This document shows, piece after piece, positions 46,460 through 63,139 of a stretch of DNA of 64,000 nucleotides. The position numbers and the translations under genes were made by a program. Source of the DNA: Sycon ciliatum (lineage: Eukaryota > Porifera > Calcarea > Leucosolenida > Sycettidae); the NCBI RefSeq assembly GCF_964019385.1, contig NC_088647.1:12684922-12748921 (forward strand), written 5' to 3'. The first letter of the stretch is position 1. Each line of letters opens with the position of its first letter. The notes beneath the pieces were generated by a model. It did no database searches and had not been told where the DNA came from. It saw only the letters and a program-made list of their open reading frames with translations.

Positions 46460-49108
46460 TTACCGATGAGGCGCTGATTTCTTTGTCGATGGTGATGTAG
46501 AGTTGGTAGTGTTGTTAGCTGAATCACCCATTATTCTTGCCCTACATATACACACATAAACACGCACGCACACAGAGCGAAAACTCACATCGCATGGTAC
46601 AGTGTACACGTCGTACGTACCTAGCCTGCTTTTAGCGAGCAATAGAGTAGAAAAATAGCACTCCCCGAAAGAAACCCACTCAGTGCACGCGCGGCATCAA
46701 CATGATCATGGCAAATAACCAGATTGCACACAACATGATCATGGCAAATAACCAGATTGCACACAACATGATCATGGCAAATAACCAGATTGCACACAAC
46801 ATGATCATGGCAAATAACCAGATTGCACACAACATGATCATGGCAAATAACCAGATTGCGCACAACATGATCATGGCAAATAACCAGATTGCACACACGC
46901 TGGCCTTCGCTGTACATACATGCTGTAAGAAATGTACTTGCAACACATGATATGAGTTTTCGCCGTCAGAGACCCCATATGCAGCGTTGCACCTTCTTGG
47001 GTGCATAATAATACTGGTGCCAGTGTGTGCATATGCGCATGTACTAGGGTGAAAGTCACCCTGAAATGTAGAGAAGGTGCCCTGTACAAAAATGTAAACA
47101 AACAAAACTCGTCCATTGTGTTCCTGCGTCCAGGGAAACGGAATGGCCGTGATTCCGTATCACACCAGACACGCAAATATGCTTTCTTTGCACGTCCCCA
47201 CCAAACTAAACACACACACACACATCAGGGCAGGGCTAACCCGAAGTTACCCTCACCTGGCTAAAGCATATTCTTGCTCTCGTTCCGCTAGTGTTTTCGT
47301 GGGCGCACGGTTTTGCTCGGCGGCTGCTGCTGCAGCAGTAGCTGCATCGGGACGTTGTCCTTCAGGTCGTGTTAACAGACGGATCTGAGTGGACAAATGA
47401 AAGAAATACACATACCATATACTAGTACACGCACACAGGCATAGAACATGACCACAGTGATACCCAATACACGTACATGCACGTAGGCATAGAACATGAC
47501 TGCACTAACACCAAGAGTCCATAACCCCCCAGAGTGTGCAACTCCAGGTTGGGGTCTGGCGCAACGAAATCCAAACATTGCGTCATCCGGTCCCCGGGCA
47601 AGCATGGGCGGATGGGGCCATGTGCATATCTGGTACATCCGGCGGGGGTACCAAGTTGAAGGTTGCTTTGAAGCAAGCCACGGAAGTGTCACGTAAAACG
47701 TTTGCTCCACGGGCTATGCAGTGTCAGCAGAACGGCTTTGATTTCACAGTCACAGAATTTTTTTATTTGAAGAGAGTTTCTCTGCTCGTTGTCTGAAAAG
47801 CTTGTATTGGGAGAGTTCGTGACTCCGGGATAGCAAGAATAGGCATGGATATAGATTTGCAAGAAAATGAGGAGCCCAGATCGAGCAAAAACTGACGAAT
47901 ATCGTCCACAAAGACACTGCACTCCGGCGACAATGGGGAGCGCTTTGCTCTAGGCTCAACAGTGGCCATTGTTCTTCTCTTATCGGAGAGACACTCAAAA
48001 GAGAAAACTGTTCGAAAACTCTAAAATAATTCTTTGTGTACTTGAGCCTTTCCAGGCGTGTTACGTACAATACCTGGCCGTGGATTCGTAAAGAAAGACC
48101 CCAAATTGGGCAAACGGGCGAAGTAGGTCCGGGCCAAACTTCCCATTTCGTCATAGCTACTCACTACATGACGTATGAAGTTTGGATTTCGTTGCGGCAC
48201 TGATTTGTGCTGAGAAGGATCACGAGTTGCACACTCTGGGGGTTATGGACCCTTGGTAACACCCAATACACGTACATGCACGTAGGCATAGAACGTGACT
48301 ACAGTAATACACACACTGACATAAAAAGATGAATACATGACATCAGTTTTCACACACTAACATAAAAAGATGAATTCATGACATCAGTTTTCACACACTA
48401 ACATAACAGATGAATTCATGACGTCAGTTTTCACCCGCACATACACAAAGAGTAGCGTTAGCCGCGGGTTCGCGTTACATCAACTATCACCCAAGGATGC
48501 GAATCTGAAATAGCAGAAATACGGTAAATACCCCACTGCTGCCCTACACTAGCTTCCTCACTAGCTCGCACACTAACACAGATGTGGAAGACTCCTTACA
48601 GGACCAATACAGTCGAATGTAGAAGCTTTAGCAAATCAGCCTATACACCTATACAGTACTACACTAAACCAAAGGTTTGGATGTCCCGGATATCGGCACA
48701 GCCACCTATGGGACACGTTCATTCAGGAAAACGTTGCCATGACAAAAATGACAAAAAATGGCAGCATTACAATCATAGTCCAACGAATATGTGAATAGCC
48801 GGGGCACAACGCTAAATGCACAATCCTGTACAATGTTATGTGAATGACACCCCCCTCCCCAATCCCAGGTCATAGATGCCATGGTCAATATGCACAAGTG
48901 CAGCACAATGTAATCACACAGCATGTCCCCAGTACCTGTGGGGTGTAGTGTGTGCGCTCTTCTGATAACTGTATGGGCTGTCTGATCTGGCCATCGCGTG
49001 TAAACATACTGTACAAGGAAGAACAGCGACACAAACACAAAAAGTTGTCAAAAACACATGCATGCACACATGCACGTGTACACACATGTATGTGTATACA
49101 CATGCATG

Positions 49109-49188
<80 letters not shown>

Positions 49189-51034
49189 GATAATCCAGTC
49201 TAGTCAAAGGCAGAATGCAACAATTTTAATTTATATAAATAAAAGCTTTTTCCAACAATGACCTTTCTTTTGGTTGGAAAAGAGACTGGCCATGTCAGGA
49301 ATATAGTTACCACAATAGCAAGAGTACATGATGTGCAGCTTATGACTTTTTCTGCATGGGTGTCTGTCACGGCAAAATTCCAGGGTTACATCATAGTTGG
49401 TACCTAAGCCGCGGGAAGTGGCGTAGTGCGTACAGTTGAGCTGCAGTTGGGCAGAAAGAGATCTGCTTGAATCCTACTTGTACATGTACGCACTACATCA
49501 CTAAAATGATGTAACCCCGGAATTTTACCGTGACAGCAACCCATCCGAGCTGCACACTCTGGGTTTCATGTACTCTTGCTAGAAGTGAAGAGCGTGTCGC
49601 CAAGACAACAAGGTCATTATACTTGATAAGCCGGAAGCTACAGCTTAGCTTAGGTCATGGAAGGGTGCGAGTACTGCTGAGATGGGAACCCTTCCTTGTC
49701 TTCATATTCATCACGAGCATCAAGGAATACCATAAGCTGGCATGTACTAGCAGCGGTTAAAGTCGGGTGAGGTTGTAGCCTGGCCTAAACCAAAAAATAA
49801 AATAAAAGTTTTTGTAGTCCCTCCTGCTCACTAGGCTAAATTTTACAAGACAAATTGGCAAAGAGCTAGCATGCAGTACAAATGTTCTTGTGACCCACGT
49901 CAGGATTGTCACCAGCTGAGGTGCATATTACAATTCAGCTTCGTCAGTCTGGAGTAACTGGTGTACTGCAAGGTTGCACGCATGCGTCCGTGTGCACGTG
50001 TGTGTGACTGTGCGTGGGTCAGGGTTCATATACTTTCTATTTGAAGTACATGTACACATACCTGTGAAGCTTATATCCGATCTACTCTGATTTAGCCACC
50101 CACACTAGTCGCAAGTAACAAAGTTAGTTTTACCGTCACTGGGGGGGGGGGGGGGGGGGGGCAGGGGTAACTGCAGTTGGATCCCGGGACGGATACCCTG
50201 ATGACGTCAATCCTTTTTCTGCACCTTGTCCCCACCCACTTACTGAGGTGTGGTGAGCCCATAAGTGGAATCATTACCAAGTCCACCCAGAGTTTGGGAA
50301 TTTCCAGGGCGTTGGCCGTTGGGCGGTTTAACCCTTTCACGGTCTCAGAATCCAGTCAAAATGAGGCTATTTACAGAATTCAACAATTTCGTACCTTGAT
50401 TCATCCATAACTTCAGTTTCCCTTCGCTGATTTTCGTGATTTTGGGCTCTCTGGAAAGCTCTGGACAAGAGCAACACGCCGAGCTACAATTCGACACCAA
50501 GCGTGCCGTGGATCCAGCGCTGCAGCGCAGCGACATCGCCCCAGTGCTTGATTCACGACGAGAAACAAGATTCAACAGCCATTTCCCTCTCCTTGCTTAC
50601 ATCGAGCTCATATTTTTTGTGAGGAGTGCTGCGAGTCCATACTCTCATTTGAATCCGTGTCTCTATGGTGACAGCTAGCTGCAAAGGGAAAAACCCGTCC
50701 TCAAGACCCAGCTCGCCCACTCAAATCGTAAATGAGCCGTGACGCAGATCGCGAGCTTCGTAGCATCGCAGCCGTTCACTCTATCGCTTCGGCGATTGTT
50801 CCTACGGATAGCCTGGAGCTTTCTCTTCAACCCAGATATTTAGATGTTCGAATTTGCTAAAAAATTGACTGAGTTACGATAGTTTGAAAAATCGATCACC
50901 GGTGATCGATTTTCAAATGTGAGACCGTAAAAGGGTTAATAACCAAATGAGTCGTCCTTCCAAGATTCCTTTTTCGTCTCTCCCCCTCTCCCGGAGAGAC
51001 CCACGTGACCAGTTCGGCAGTGAGCAAGCACACG

Positions 51035-51104
<70 letters not shown>

Positions 51105-51922
51105 GGCTAAAATTAGTGGCGGTCAATTCATCAGCCTTGCAAGCTGTTGAATGGTGTAATCCCAGCACAAGTTGCTATGTCTAACATAGCTGTTCGCTAT
51201 CATCGCTTCCGCGATGGGCAGGTCTGAGGTCTGAGGTGTGTGTGTGTGTGTGTGTGTGTACGTGCGTGTGCGCGCGTGCATGTGTACGTGCATGCAAAGG
51301 CAGCATCCTTGCAATGCCATCAGTAATATTGAGGGTTGTGGCAAAATACGTACGCTGCAAGTACTGTGTGGCGTGTGTGCACTGTATGTGTACGTGTGTG
51401 CACTGTATGTGTACGTGTACGACTGCTGTACAATTCCATGTGAATGCTCGATGACGATCCAGCAAGGTAGCAACATGGTGGCTCCTATTTGCGAAATAAA
51501 ACTAGCCTGTGCACTTTAGAAAACAACCCGTGCTCGTATTTCATTTCAAACACCAAGGGAGAAAAAAGGTCATCGCTCCCTTTCTAGGAAACGATTCTAT
51601 AAACAAAAATTAATAGTTCTCAGCCAAACCATTCATTTCGTTCCCAAATGTCAAAACATGAAGATGTACCTATTGTCCGCAGCCGTTGCTTCGGCCGCCG
51701 TTGTTGTTGATTTTGCCTGTTCCTCTTTACGCTGCTTCTCTACTCTCTTATCCATGCGACGCTCCAGCACCTTGAAAATTGCAATTCGCACAGCCGATAT
51801 AATCCAAATCAGATCAATACTCGAGTGCAATTGCCAATTCTCACAATTTCACGTTTTACCTCCATGTCCTCTGCATCGTCCCAATTATCCAAAACTCCAT
51901 CATCGTCTTCAGCGTGGTCCAT
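46460..51922 (-). CDS. SZRD1: SZRD1 homologue (SUZ domain protein)
   Basis: SUZ domains bind RNA in several mRNA-associated proteins; SZRD1 is a small SUZ-domain protein of poorly known role (family knowledge). Five exons with consistent phases (51922-51860, 51770-51670, 49008-48936, 47384-47257, 46541-46460) give 148 residues, close to about 152 in mammals. The N-terminus is acidic ([20 protein letters not shown]), then comes a basic helix ([17 protein letters not shown]), then IRLLTRPEG from about residue 80, an Ala run, and the SUZ core [17 protein letters not shown]. The tail is Ser-, Thr- and Lys-rich and ends at a TAA stop. Its introns hold a 33-bp minisatellite, two related inverted-repeat elements, a TTAA-type MITE and several TG/CA tracts. 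The start codon lies about 360 bp from the 4-kb TG tract. Confidence 0.93.
46699..46896. repeat. 33-bp tandem repeat, six copies
   Basis: Six units of 33 bp, nearly identical (one unit has GCGCAC for GCACAC). The unit is open in several frames on both strands. It lies in the last SZRD1 intron. Confidence 0.95.
47511..48256. mobile_element. inverted-repeat element F1 (CCAAGAGTCC ends)
   Basis: Left end CCAAGAGTCCATAACCCCCC and right end GGGGGTTATGGACCCTTGG. Matching inverted blocks continue inward (AGAGTGTGCAACTC, CAACGAAATCCAAAC). TAACA flanks both sides as a likely 5-bp target duplication. The largest inner frame (minus, 48154-47750) has no recognised domain. It lies in an SZRD1 intron within a minisatellite-like context. 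Confidence 0.75.
48311..48435. repeat. ~42-bp tandem repeat, three copies
   Basis: Three units built on CACTAACATAAAAAGATGAA followed by TTCATGACATCAGTTTTCA, just right of element F1. Confidence 0.85.
49112..49188. repeat. (CA)n microsatellite
   Basis: About 77 bp of pure CA in an SZRD1 intron. Confidence 0.95.
49319..49578. mobile_element. inverted-repeat element F2, related to F1
   Basis: Ends CAAGAGTACATGA and, at the right, TCATGTACTCTTG; the right arm also holds GAGCTGCACACTCTGGGTTT. Those ends match F1 (CAAGAGTCCATAA..CAGAGTGTGCAACTC). A second, inner inverted pair runs from GTCACGGCAAAATTCC (near 49367) to GGAATTTTACCGTGAC (near 49535). Confidence 0.7.
50141..50161. repeat. poly-G run
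   Basis: 21 consecutive G on the plus strand. Confidence 0.9.
50328..50939. mobile_element. piggyBac-like MITE, copy 2 (TTAA ends)
   Basis: TTAACCCTTTCACGGTCTCA at the left and TGAGACCGTAAAAGGGTTAA at the right, apart from one extra-base difference, with TTAA at both ends. Inner blocks match copies 1 and 3. A perfect 26-bp palindrome centred on ATCACCGGTGAT lies at 50888-50913, just inside the right end. Confidence 0.82.
51037..51103. repeat. (TG)n microsatellite
   Basis: About 67 bp of TG with one GAG interruption, in an SZRD1 intron. Confidence 0.9.
51167..51260 (+). repeat. double-hairpin module beside (TG)n, copy 1
   Basis: ACAAGTTGCTATGTCTAACA continues into two small hairpins: GCTATG/CATAGC (51174-51190) and CATCGC/GCGATG (51201-51216). 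GTCTGAGG and a (TG)n tract follow. About 50 bases are shared without change with the copy at 59559-59690. Confidence 0.85.
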
Positions 51923-56315
<4,393 letters not shown>

Positions 56316-56331
<16 letters not shown>

Positions 56332-57128
56332 GTGGGGTGATCCCACACCATTGTCACGCATGGTGCAGCAGAGACGGTTGGAGTGGCTTGGGCACCTGGC
56401 TCGTCTTGATGACACCAGAGTACCGAAGCAGTTGCTGTTTGCCTGTCTCCCTCAGTCTCGGCCATTCTGTGGACCTCGTCGTCGCTGGAAGGACACCATT
56501 CACACGGACCTATCCGTGGCTGGAGTGCGTAACTGGTTTGAGTTGGCAAGCGATCGTGGAGAGTGGCGTGGAGTGGTGACAGCAGCAGGTGAGGACAAGG
56601 AACCCCGCCCCGAAGAGCATCGAGTGCCCAACCTGCAACCGTCTGTTCCGCCGTAGTTCCGACATGGTCCGGCACAAGTGTTCAGCAATCCGTCAGCTCC
56701 CGGTATCGGAGCAGCCTGGATCAGTACAGTGTCCAACATGCAACCGATGGCTACGTAGCAGAGGAGGCTTTGCGGTGCATAAGTGTCGGCTAGGCGATGT
56801 CGACCAGCCGCCGGCCCCTGCCCCTGCTCCTCTTGTTGTTCCTGGTGTAACTTGCACCAACTGTCAGCGTTCATTTAAATCGGCTGCGGGTCTCAAGCGT
56901 CACCGTTGTGGAACCTGTCCAAAGCGCCCTACTGTGGCTGAACGCCAACAATTCAAGTTTCACTGCCAAGTTTGCCACAACCGACGGTTCCGGAGGCGGC
57001 AAGATCTGGAACGCCACTTGGAGCATTGCCTTCCTCCCCCCTAACCTCTCTGACAGTACCTCCCATCTGGGAGCGGCGTGGCCAATCCTGGCAGCTGTCA
57101 ATAGTAGTAGTAGTAGTAGTAGTGTGTG
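56316..57128 (+). pseudogene. LINE fragment A: C-terminal end of a finger-bearing reverse transcriptase
   Basis: It starts within the conserved post-RT region (RRLEWLGHLARLDDTRVPKQ, GPRRRWKDTIHTDL). A frame change near 56590 follows, then four zinc fingers in frame to the stop at 57044 (CPTCNRLFRRSSDMVRHKC is the first). The first three end H-x-C and the last H-x3-C. A short 3' tail with small hairpins and (TAG)n leads into fragment B. The RT core and everything upstream are missing, replaced by the TG tract. It is clearly related to fragment B but diverged. Confidence 0.85.
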
Positions 57129-59555
57129 TGTTAAATCTGCCAGGTCGAGGGCACGCTCAGCTATTGATGCAGCCCGTGTGAAGTGGATAGAAAGCAAGGC
57201 GCTAGCGGCTACAGAGTCCCGTTTTAACGGAGCTAATATGGAAGTGCATTCACGATCTCCAAGCTGCAGGGGAAGGTTTGAAACCGGCTCGGACAACTGC
57301 AGTCATGGATGAAAACGGAAATCTATGCACGTCACCAGAAGAGCAGGGTCACCGTTTTCGGAGACATTTCTCTGGAGTGCTGAACATCCATAGCACGTGG
57401 TCACCTAGTGCACTGTACTCCATCCCACAACTGCCGGTAGCCCAAGATCTCGCTAGTCCCCCGACACTGGAGGAAGTTCGTCGTGCTATTGGCAAGCTCC
57501 AGAACGGGAAATCGGCTGGAGCCTCTGGTATCCTCCCGGAAATGTTGAAATTTGGTGGCGAGCAGCTGTTCCTCAGCCTTCATGGGCTGTTTGGCGATGT
57601 GTGGCGTGAGGGTCGTGTCCCCCAGGAGTGGGTAGATGCCATGCTGGTGCCAATACCCAAAAAAGGTGACCTCTCCAGGTGCGATAACTGGCGGGGGATA
57701 TCTTTGCTGGATGTCGTAGGCAAGGCACTAGCAGGAGTCATTCAGCTACGCCTCCAGTCTCTGGCCAAAGAATTCCTCCCGGAATCGCAGTGTGGCTTCC
57801 GCCGTGGCAGATCATGCTCCGACATGATATTTACCATCCGCCAACTCTTGGAGAAGGCAGTAGAACATCAAACCAAGGGTTTCTTTGTCTTCATCGATTT
57901 GCGCAAAGCTTACGACTCGGTTCCTCGTGAGTGTCTCTGGCAGGTATTGGCTAGAGCTGGCGTCCCTTCACCCATGCTGGCGGTGATCAAGTCGTTTCAC
58001 ACCTCAATGGCTGCTGTATTACGCTTGAGTGGTACAACTGTAGATCCCTTTAGCGTTCATAATGGCCTACGCCAGGGTTGCTCAATGGCGCCCGTGCTGT
58101 TTAACATTTTCATGTGGGCCGTGGTAAGCAGATGGCAGCAGCGCGTTAGTGGTGTACCTGGTATTGGTTTCAGTTTCTCGCACAATTCTGACACTGGTAA
58201 CCTCTACAGGAAGTCTCACCGCACCGACCCTGTCACTACCGCTACGGAGGCTCAGTTCGCTGATGACTCGGCATTGTTCGCTACATCAAGAGCTGGTGCC
58301 GAGGTCGCATTGACAACCTTTGACAACACGGCGCCCGAATTTGGCCTCGCGGTTAGTGCCACAAAGACCAAGTTTTTGGTTGCTGGTGCTGATGTGTCTG
58401 CTGCTGACCGCGTACCCCTCAGTCTAGCTGGTGTCGACATTGCTTGTGTTACCGAATTTAAGTATCTGGGTTCGGTTATTCACAGCGACGGCCGTTCATC
58501 CTGCGATGTTGACTCCCGCATTGCGAATGCCTCCCGAGCGTGTGGCGCTTTGCAAAAGTCCATCTTTGGCAACAAGCACCTGGACCTCCACATCAAGAGG
58601 TGTGTGTTCAACGCCTGTGTCTTGTCGCTCTTGCTGTACGGTTCGGAGTGTTGGACGCCTCTTCAACGGGATTTGCAGCGGCTCTCTGTCTTCCACCACC
58701 GATGCATCCGCTCAATCATGGGAGTGTCTCGCCAAGAATGCTGGGATGACCACATCACCAACCACCAACTAGGTGTGAGGTGGGGTGATCCCGACACCAT
58801 CCGCACGAAGGTGGAGCACCGCCGCCTTGAATGGCTCGAGCATGTTGCTCGGATGGAGGACCACCGGCTGCCGAAGCAAGTTCTCTTTGGCACGCTTCCG
58901 TCGCGTCGCCCAGCTCATGGCCCTCGTCGGCGCTGGAAGGATTGTATCATGTCTGACCTTCGTTCTCGCGGCCTCGAGGGGGAATGGCGAGCTGAATGCG
59001 AGTCGCGTTCCACCTGGCGCTCGGCGTACTCAGCACCGGTAGATGCCCAGCATACCCCTCCCGTCACCTGCTACACCTGCGACCGACAGTTTACGCGCCC
59101 CAGTGATCGCGCACGCCACAAATGTAAGGCTGAGCGTGCGAAGCCGGTTGCGGAGCAGAAAGGTGCATGCCAGTGTGGAGAGTGTGGCCGTTGGCTGAAG
59201 TCCCGTGGAGGTCTGGCAAGGCACAAGTGTACTTACCCCCAGTCAGCAGTCGGTGCGCCCCTGCCGCTGCCTGCTTCTCCGCTGTGCTGCGTCGCTCACT
59301 GCCAGGCTTGTGACCGCTGCTTTGCGTCTACACGTGGCCGCGCCCGTCATCGCTGCTCGCGGACTTGTAGTCGTCCGACCGTTCAGGACCGTCAGGGCTT
59401 CACGTGTGTTTGCGCCTGCTCCCGCCGATTTCGCTTACCGCATCACCTGGATCGTCACAGGTCTGTGTGCTCCTCCTCTCTCTCAGCTGCCCCTCCGGGG
59501 CCCACGTAACCTTCATGGCAGTGGCTCAACAGGACAGGACAGGTGTGTGTGTGTG
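57129..59555 (+). mobile_element. LINE fragment B, 5'-truncated, RT with C-terminal zinc fingers
   Basis: The main frame, 57278-59509 (743 codons), holds an apparently intact reverse transcriptase: NGKSAGASGILPEML (76-90), the motif-A Asp near 207 (FVFIDLRKAYDS), RQGCSMAPVLFNIF (265-278), the FADD box (327-330) and FKYLGSVIHSDG (394-405). A post-RT domain follows (RRLEWLEHVARMEDHRLPKQ, then RRRWKDCIMSDL), then four zinc fingers from about residue 598 to 731 (first three H-x-C, last H-x3-C). Upstream sequence (ARVKWIESKALAATES) is in another frame, and a single shift near 57225-57240 rejoins it to IWKCIHDLQ. The endonuclease is absent, so the copy is dead on arrival. It belongs to the non-LTR elements with an apurinic-type endonuclease; I cannot fix the clade. 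Confidence 0.88.
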
Positions 59556-59558
59556 TGT

Positions 59559-59624
59559 ACAAGTTGCTATGTCTAACATAGCTGTTCGCTATCATCGCTT
59601 CCGCGATGGGTATGTCTGAGGTGT

Positions 59625-59690
<66 letters not shown>
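59559..59690 (+). repeat. double-hairpin module beside (TG)n, copy 2
   Basis: The same hairpins as at 51167: GCTATG/CATAGC (59566-59582) and CATCGC/GCGATG (59593-59608). They are followed by GTCTGAGG and about 70 bp of TG, and here preceded by TG as well. It lies about 50 bp past the LINE B stop codon and could be its 3' end. Confidence 0.85.
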
Positions 59691-59692
<2 letters not shown>

Positions 59693-59763
59693 GACAGTTA
59701 TCTGGCGCAAGTCTTGATCTGTCTCATTCAGATCTTGTTCGCCATCGTTGCTATAACTATAAG

Positions 59764-60140
59764 AGAAAATCTGTGGGTGCACATCCAGTTCATTTGCAGA
59801 TTTGCGTGCTTCTCCTGCGACGGGCGTATACATGGTACATGGTGTGTGTGTGTGTGTGTGTGTATGTGTGTGTGTGTTGTGTGTGTGTGTGACACTCTGT
59901 GACTCTGTGCGTTTGTGTGTGTGTATGTACATGGTGTGTATGTGACACTGCGTTTGTGTGTGTGTGTATACATGGTGTGTGTGTGCCACTCTGCGTTTGT
60001 GTGTGTGTATACATGGTGTGTGTGTGTGTGCGTGTGCGCGCGCATTATGTATGTGAAAATCTTTGGGTGCACATCCAGTGCATTTGCAGATTTGCTTGCT
60101 TCTTTTGCAACAGGCATACACCTGGTACATGGTGTGTGTG
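59764..60140. repeat. TG-associated direct repeat, two ~87-bp copies
   Basis: Copies at 59764-59850 and 60054-60140 share GGGTGCACATCCAGT, CATTTGCAGATTTGC and CTGGTACATGGTGTGTG or a near variant. TG-rich DNA containing (G)TATACATGGTGTGTG lies between them. A diverged relative is at 21670-21722. Confidence 0.8.
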
Positions 60141-60992
60141 TGTGTGTGCACGCGTGCGCGGGCGTGTGTGCACTAGCCTAGCTGGATCCCCTGTACTGCA
60201 CACTGCACATTTTATAACGTAAAGTGAAATCAGCCAGTGTGTAGTGATCAGCGTTCATACCTCAGTAATCATGGTAACAGAGCCAAGAAAGAGCAAATCA
60301 ACAGCATCAACAACCTGTCAGTTCTAAGGATTGTAATTTGAGTGAGTCAAGGTCGCTGATTCAGTCAACATGCTTCGTTATCATAATCAGTAGAATTCGA
60401 GATGAAAATATAAAAAAACTCTGCCAGGGAGTGCCGTAAATCAGCATGGATCGCATGCTACACACGCGGCACACGGCAAATTTCTGAGTGAGAAGCACAC
60501 ACGCACGCAGAGCGTGAGGTGTCGGAGGAATGGGTGGACCTGCACGCCAGAACCGGAAACGGACCCCGGAGTCACCTGGTTGCTATCGCTAGAGTAAGCT
60601 GCAGCCATGTACAGCTCGAGCGGAATAGTATGTAGCGGAGAACCAGTGCAACACTGGTGACTGTAGCACAGGACTCCACAAGAATGCAATGTTGAGGCAG
60701 CCACCGTAATAGAGCAAGGCCCATTGCAAGTGCAGTACAAGCTTCTCAGCAGCAGCAGCAGCAGCAGCAGCAGTGATGTTACAACAGCAACAGTATCAAC
60801 AATGCTCAGTGCCAACTGACCAGTATTAGCAACGCCATGCACCTATCCACAAGCAGCGTGTACAGTGCACTGTACGCATAGCATTACCAGAGGGTACAGT
60901 ACAGTACAGCACAGTACAGCCTAGACTGGGCCATAGCACTACACTAGGATAAGAGTGGTCTCTTCGGACAGGCAGATCAGATGTTACCGTCG
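60141..60992. other. no recognised gene; (CAG)n at 60747-60773
   Basis: Between the LINE and ZPR1. It holds a pure (CAG)n run of nine units at 60747-60773. A 133-codon minus-strand frame over it is Leu- and Cys-rich low complexity and looks spurious. It may contain the ZPR1 3' untranslated region. Confidence 0.4.
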
Positions 60993-63102
60993 TCATGAGG
61001 TGCTGCTCTCCTCACTCTCATCAACCGCTGCAAGCTTATTTTCATCCATCAGCTGCGTGAAACCCAGCTCTTCATTTTGTTCTTGGCTTCGTTCGTAACG
61101 TTCCACCGTAAGACCAGGATCAGGGTCAGGCGCAAACAGATTCTGTCAGCAAAACACAAGCAAAGGGAACGTCAAATCGCATGCAACTCATACAACATAA
61201 AGGCATTCTTGGAGGTGACTTTAAGGTTTCCTCATCACGGAAAATGCCAGACGACGAGCAATATTACATGTATTTGAAGCACTCCTGTAGTAGTATTCAG
61301 TTCAGTGCACATGAATCACTTCCCGATCTCCGCTATAATCTGCGCAAAGAACCGCGAACATGTGCGGCATGGAATTCTTGAGAGCACACTTTCTTTGAAG
61401 TAAAGTTGCACCGAAAGTTCGAAACACTACATAATACCAACGTTACCAGGACACTACTTTGTAACATTTACCATGCTACAGGTACAGTAGTAATCTATTG
61501 TGACGTACACGCGGCTCTTGCAAAACTACAGTACCGCCGGGGGGGGGGATCAGCCTCATAGCCTAGGCCATCCATCATGCACTACAGTCTACGCACAGCA
61601 ACGTGAGTTTATCGGCATGCCGTGCTTGGTGAGACCCTAGCCTGTTCGGTCTTCGATGCCCGACAGTACTGTAGCTTTGTTTACAAATCACCAATCATCT
61701 AAATTATACAATGTAGACACCACAATACACGTGTAAGGTTAACCCTTTACTGTCCGATTAAAATGTATACAAGCCCACGCAACCACAAAATCTGAAACTA
61801 AAATGAGACGTAACTTTGGTTTGAATTTGACGATTTCCACGATCTTGGGCATCCTGGTAAGGTCTTGACGAGACGAACGCAATGAGCCCACGCTCGAGAT
61901 CGATCTCAATCCACCATGTCACCCCTGTTGCTCGTATCGAGCTCAAATATTTTCGTAGAGACTCCCGGGAACCTACTTTTGAATTTGAATCGGTGTAGCC
62001 TTGCCAACAGGTGACGTAAACAGGGAAAATCCCAGCCGTCGACATGCGCGTCGCGCTCTGAACGCACTTTTCCCAGGACCAGAATTACGAGTGCGATAAC
62101 TCAGCAACCGGCAACCGCTGTTCGTATCGCTTCGGGAATTGTTCGAGGCGACAGCTGAGACTTTTCTCTTCGACCTACATATTTCGATCTCTCCAAAAGA
62201 CCTAGATTTGAGCAAGTTACGATAATTTCAAAATGCCTACCCCATCGATCCCATTGGATCGATGCTTGTATGTACGGACAGTAAAGGGTTAAGGTACGTG
62301 ATTTCAGCAGATTTGTCATCCTTGGAAAGGCAAATACCCAGCAGCAGCACCAGCACCATTGGTAAGTACGAGCGCCGCTCATTACGTCACTTGAGCTCTT
62401 GCTAAGGACAAGCCATAAACATGGCCCAGCACTGTCCTGAGGCTGCTCAAAACTATGTACAGCCTTCCTTCTGTTGGGTGCAGTGCCAGACAAAGCACTA
62501 CTACATGCAGTTGATAATATCATTCAACACACAGAAGCAGAATGTTTTAAGGTAACTAGTGCCTCAAAGTGCAAGAACATGAAGTGAAAGCAAAGTTAAC
62601 GACCTCACTGAGAAGGAGTTTCACCCTTGCACTTACCTGAACATAGCTATTACCAGCCGGGTCATCGATCTGGATGGTGACAAATCGAGTTCCACTGATA
62701 ATCTGCAACACATGGGGTAGTTCAAAGCATCAAAGGACATGCACAATGAGCTGATTGTTAGGGTTGAACTTGAAAACCTGAAAACAGGAGAAGACAAGGC
62801 TGATGATCAGATCAGAAGATGAGGCAGTAACTACCTCACAAAGGACTTCCAACATAGAGTTCTACTTACATGCACTGAAAGAGCACAGGCAAGTGCCCAC
62901 CTTGGTGTGCACGAAATGTCGTCTTGTCAAGAACTTAAGCTAGAGACAAACTTCCGCTAGCTTTTCTCACCTAACGAAATGCACGTAGATGAATGTTTGT
63001 ACATGCAGAGTTTACGCAAAGCTGATGGGTGCCATTGGGTGGACATGTATGACACCAGATAGCAAAATATACACAGACACACAGACACACACGCACACAC
63101 AC

Positions 63103-63139
<37 letters not shown>

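Noticed and set aside
46621-47105. Frames with repeated 11-residue units across the 33-bp repeat
   Set aside because: A direct result of a repeat length divisible by three. It lies in an SZRD1 intron with no start context or domain.
57278-59509. Reading the zinc-finger frame as a cellular transcription factor
   Set aside because: The fingers follow a reverse transcriptase in the same frame and recur in the related fragment A.
60441-60842. 133-codon minus-strand frame with a Leu run
   Set aside because: The Leu run is the (CAG)n repeat read in reverse; the rest is Cys-rich without a domain.
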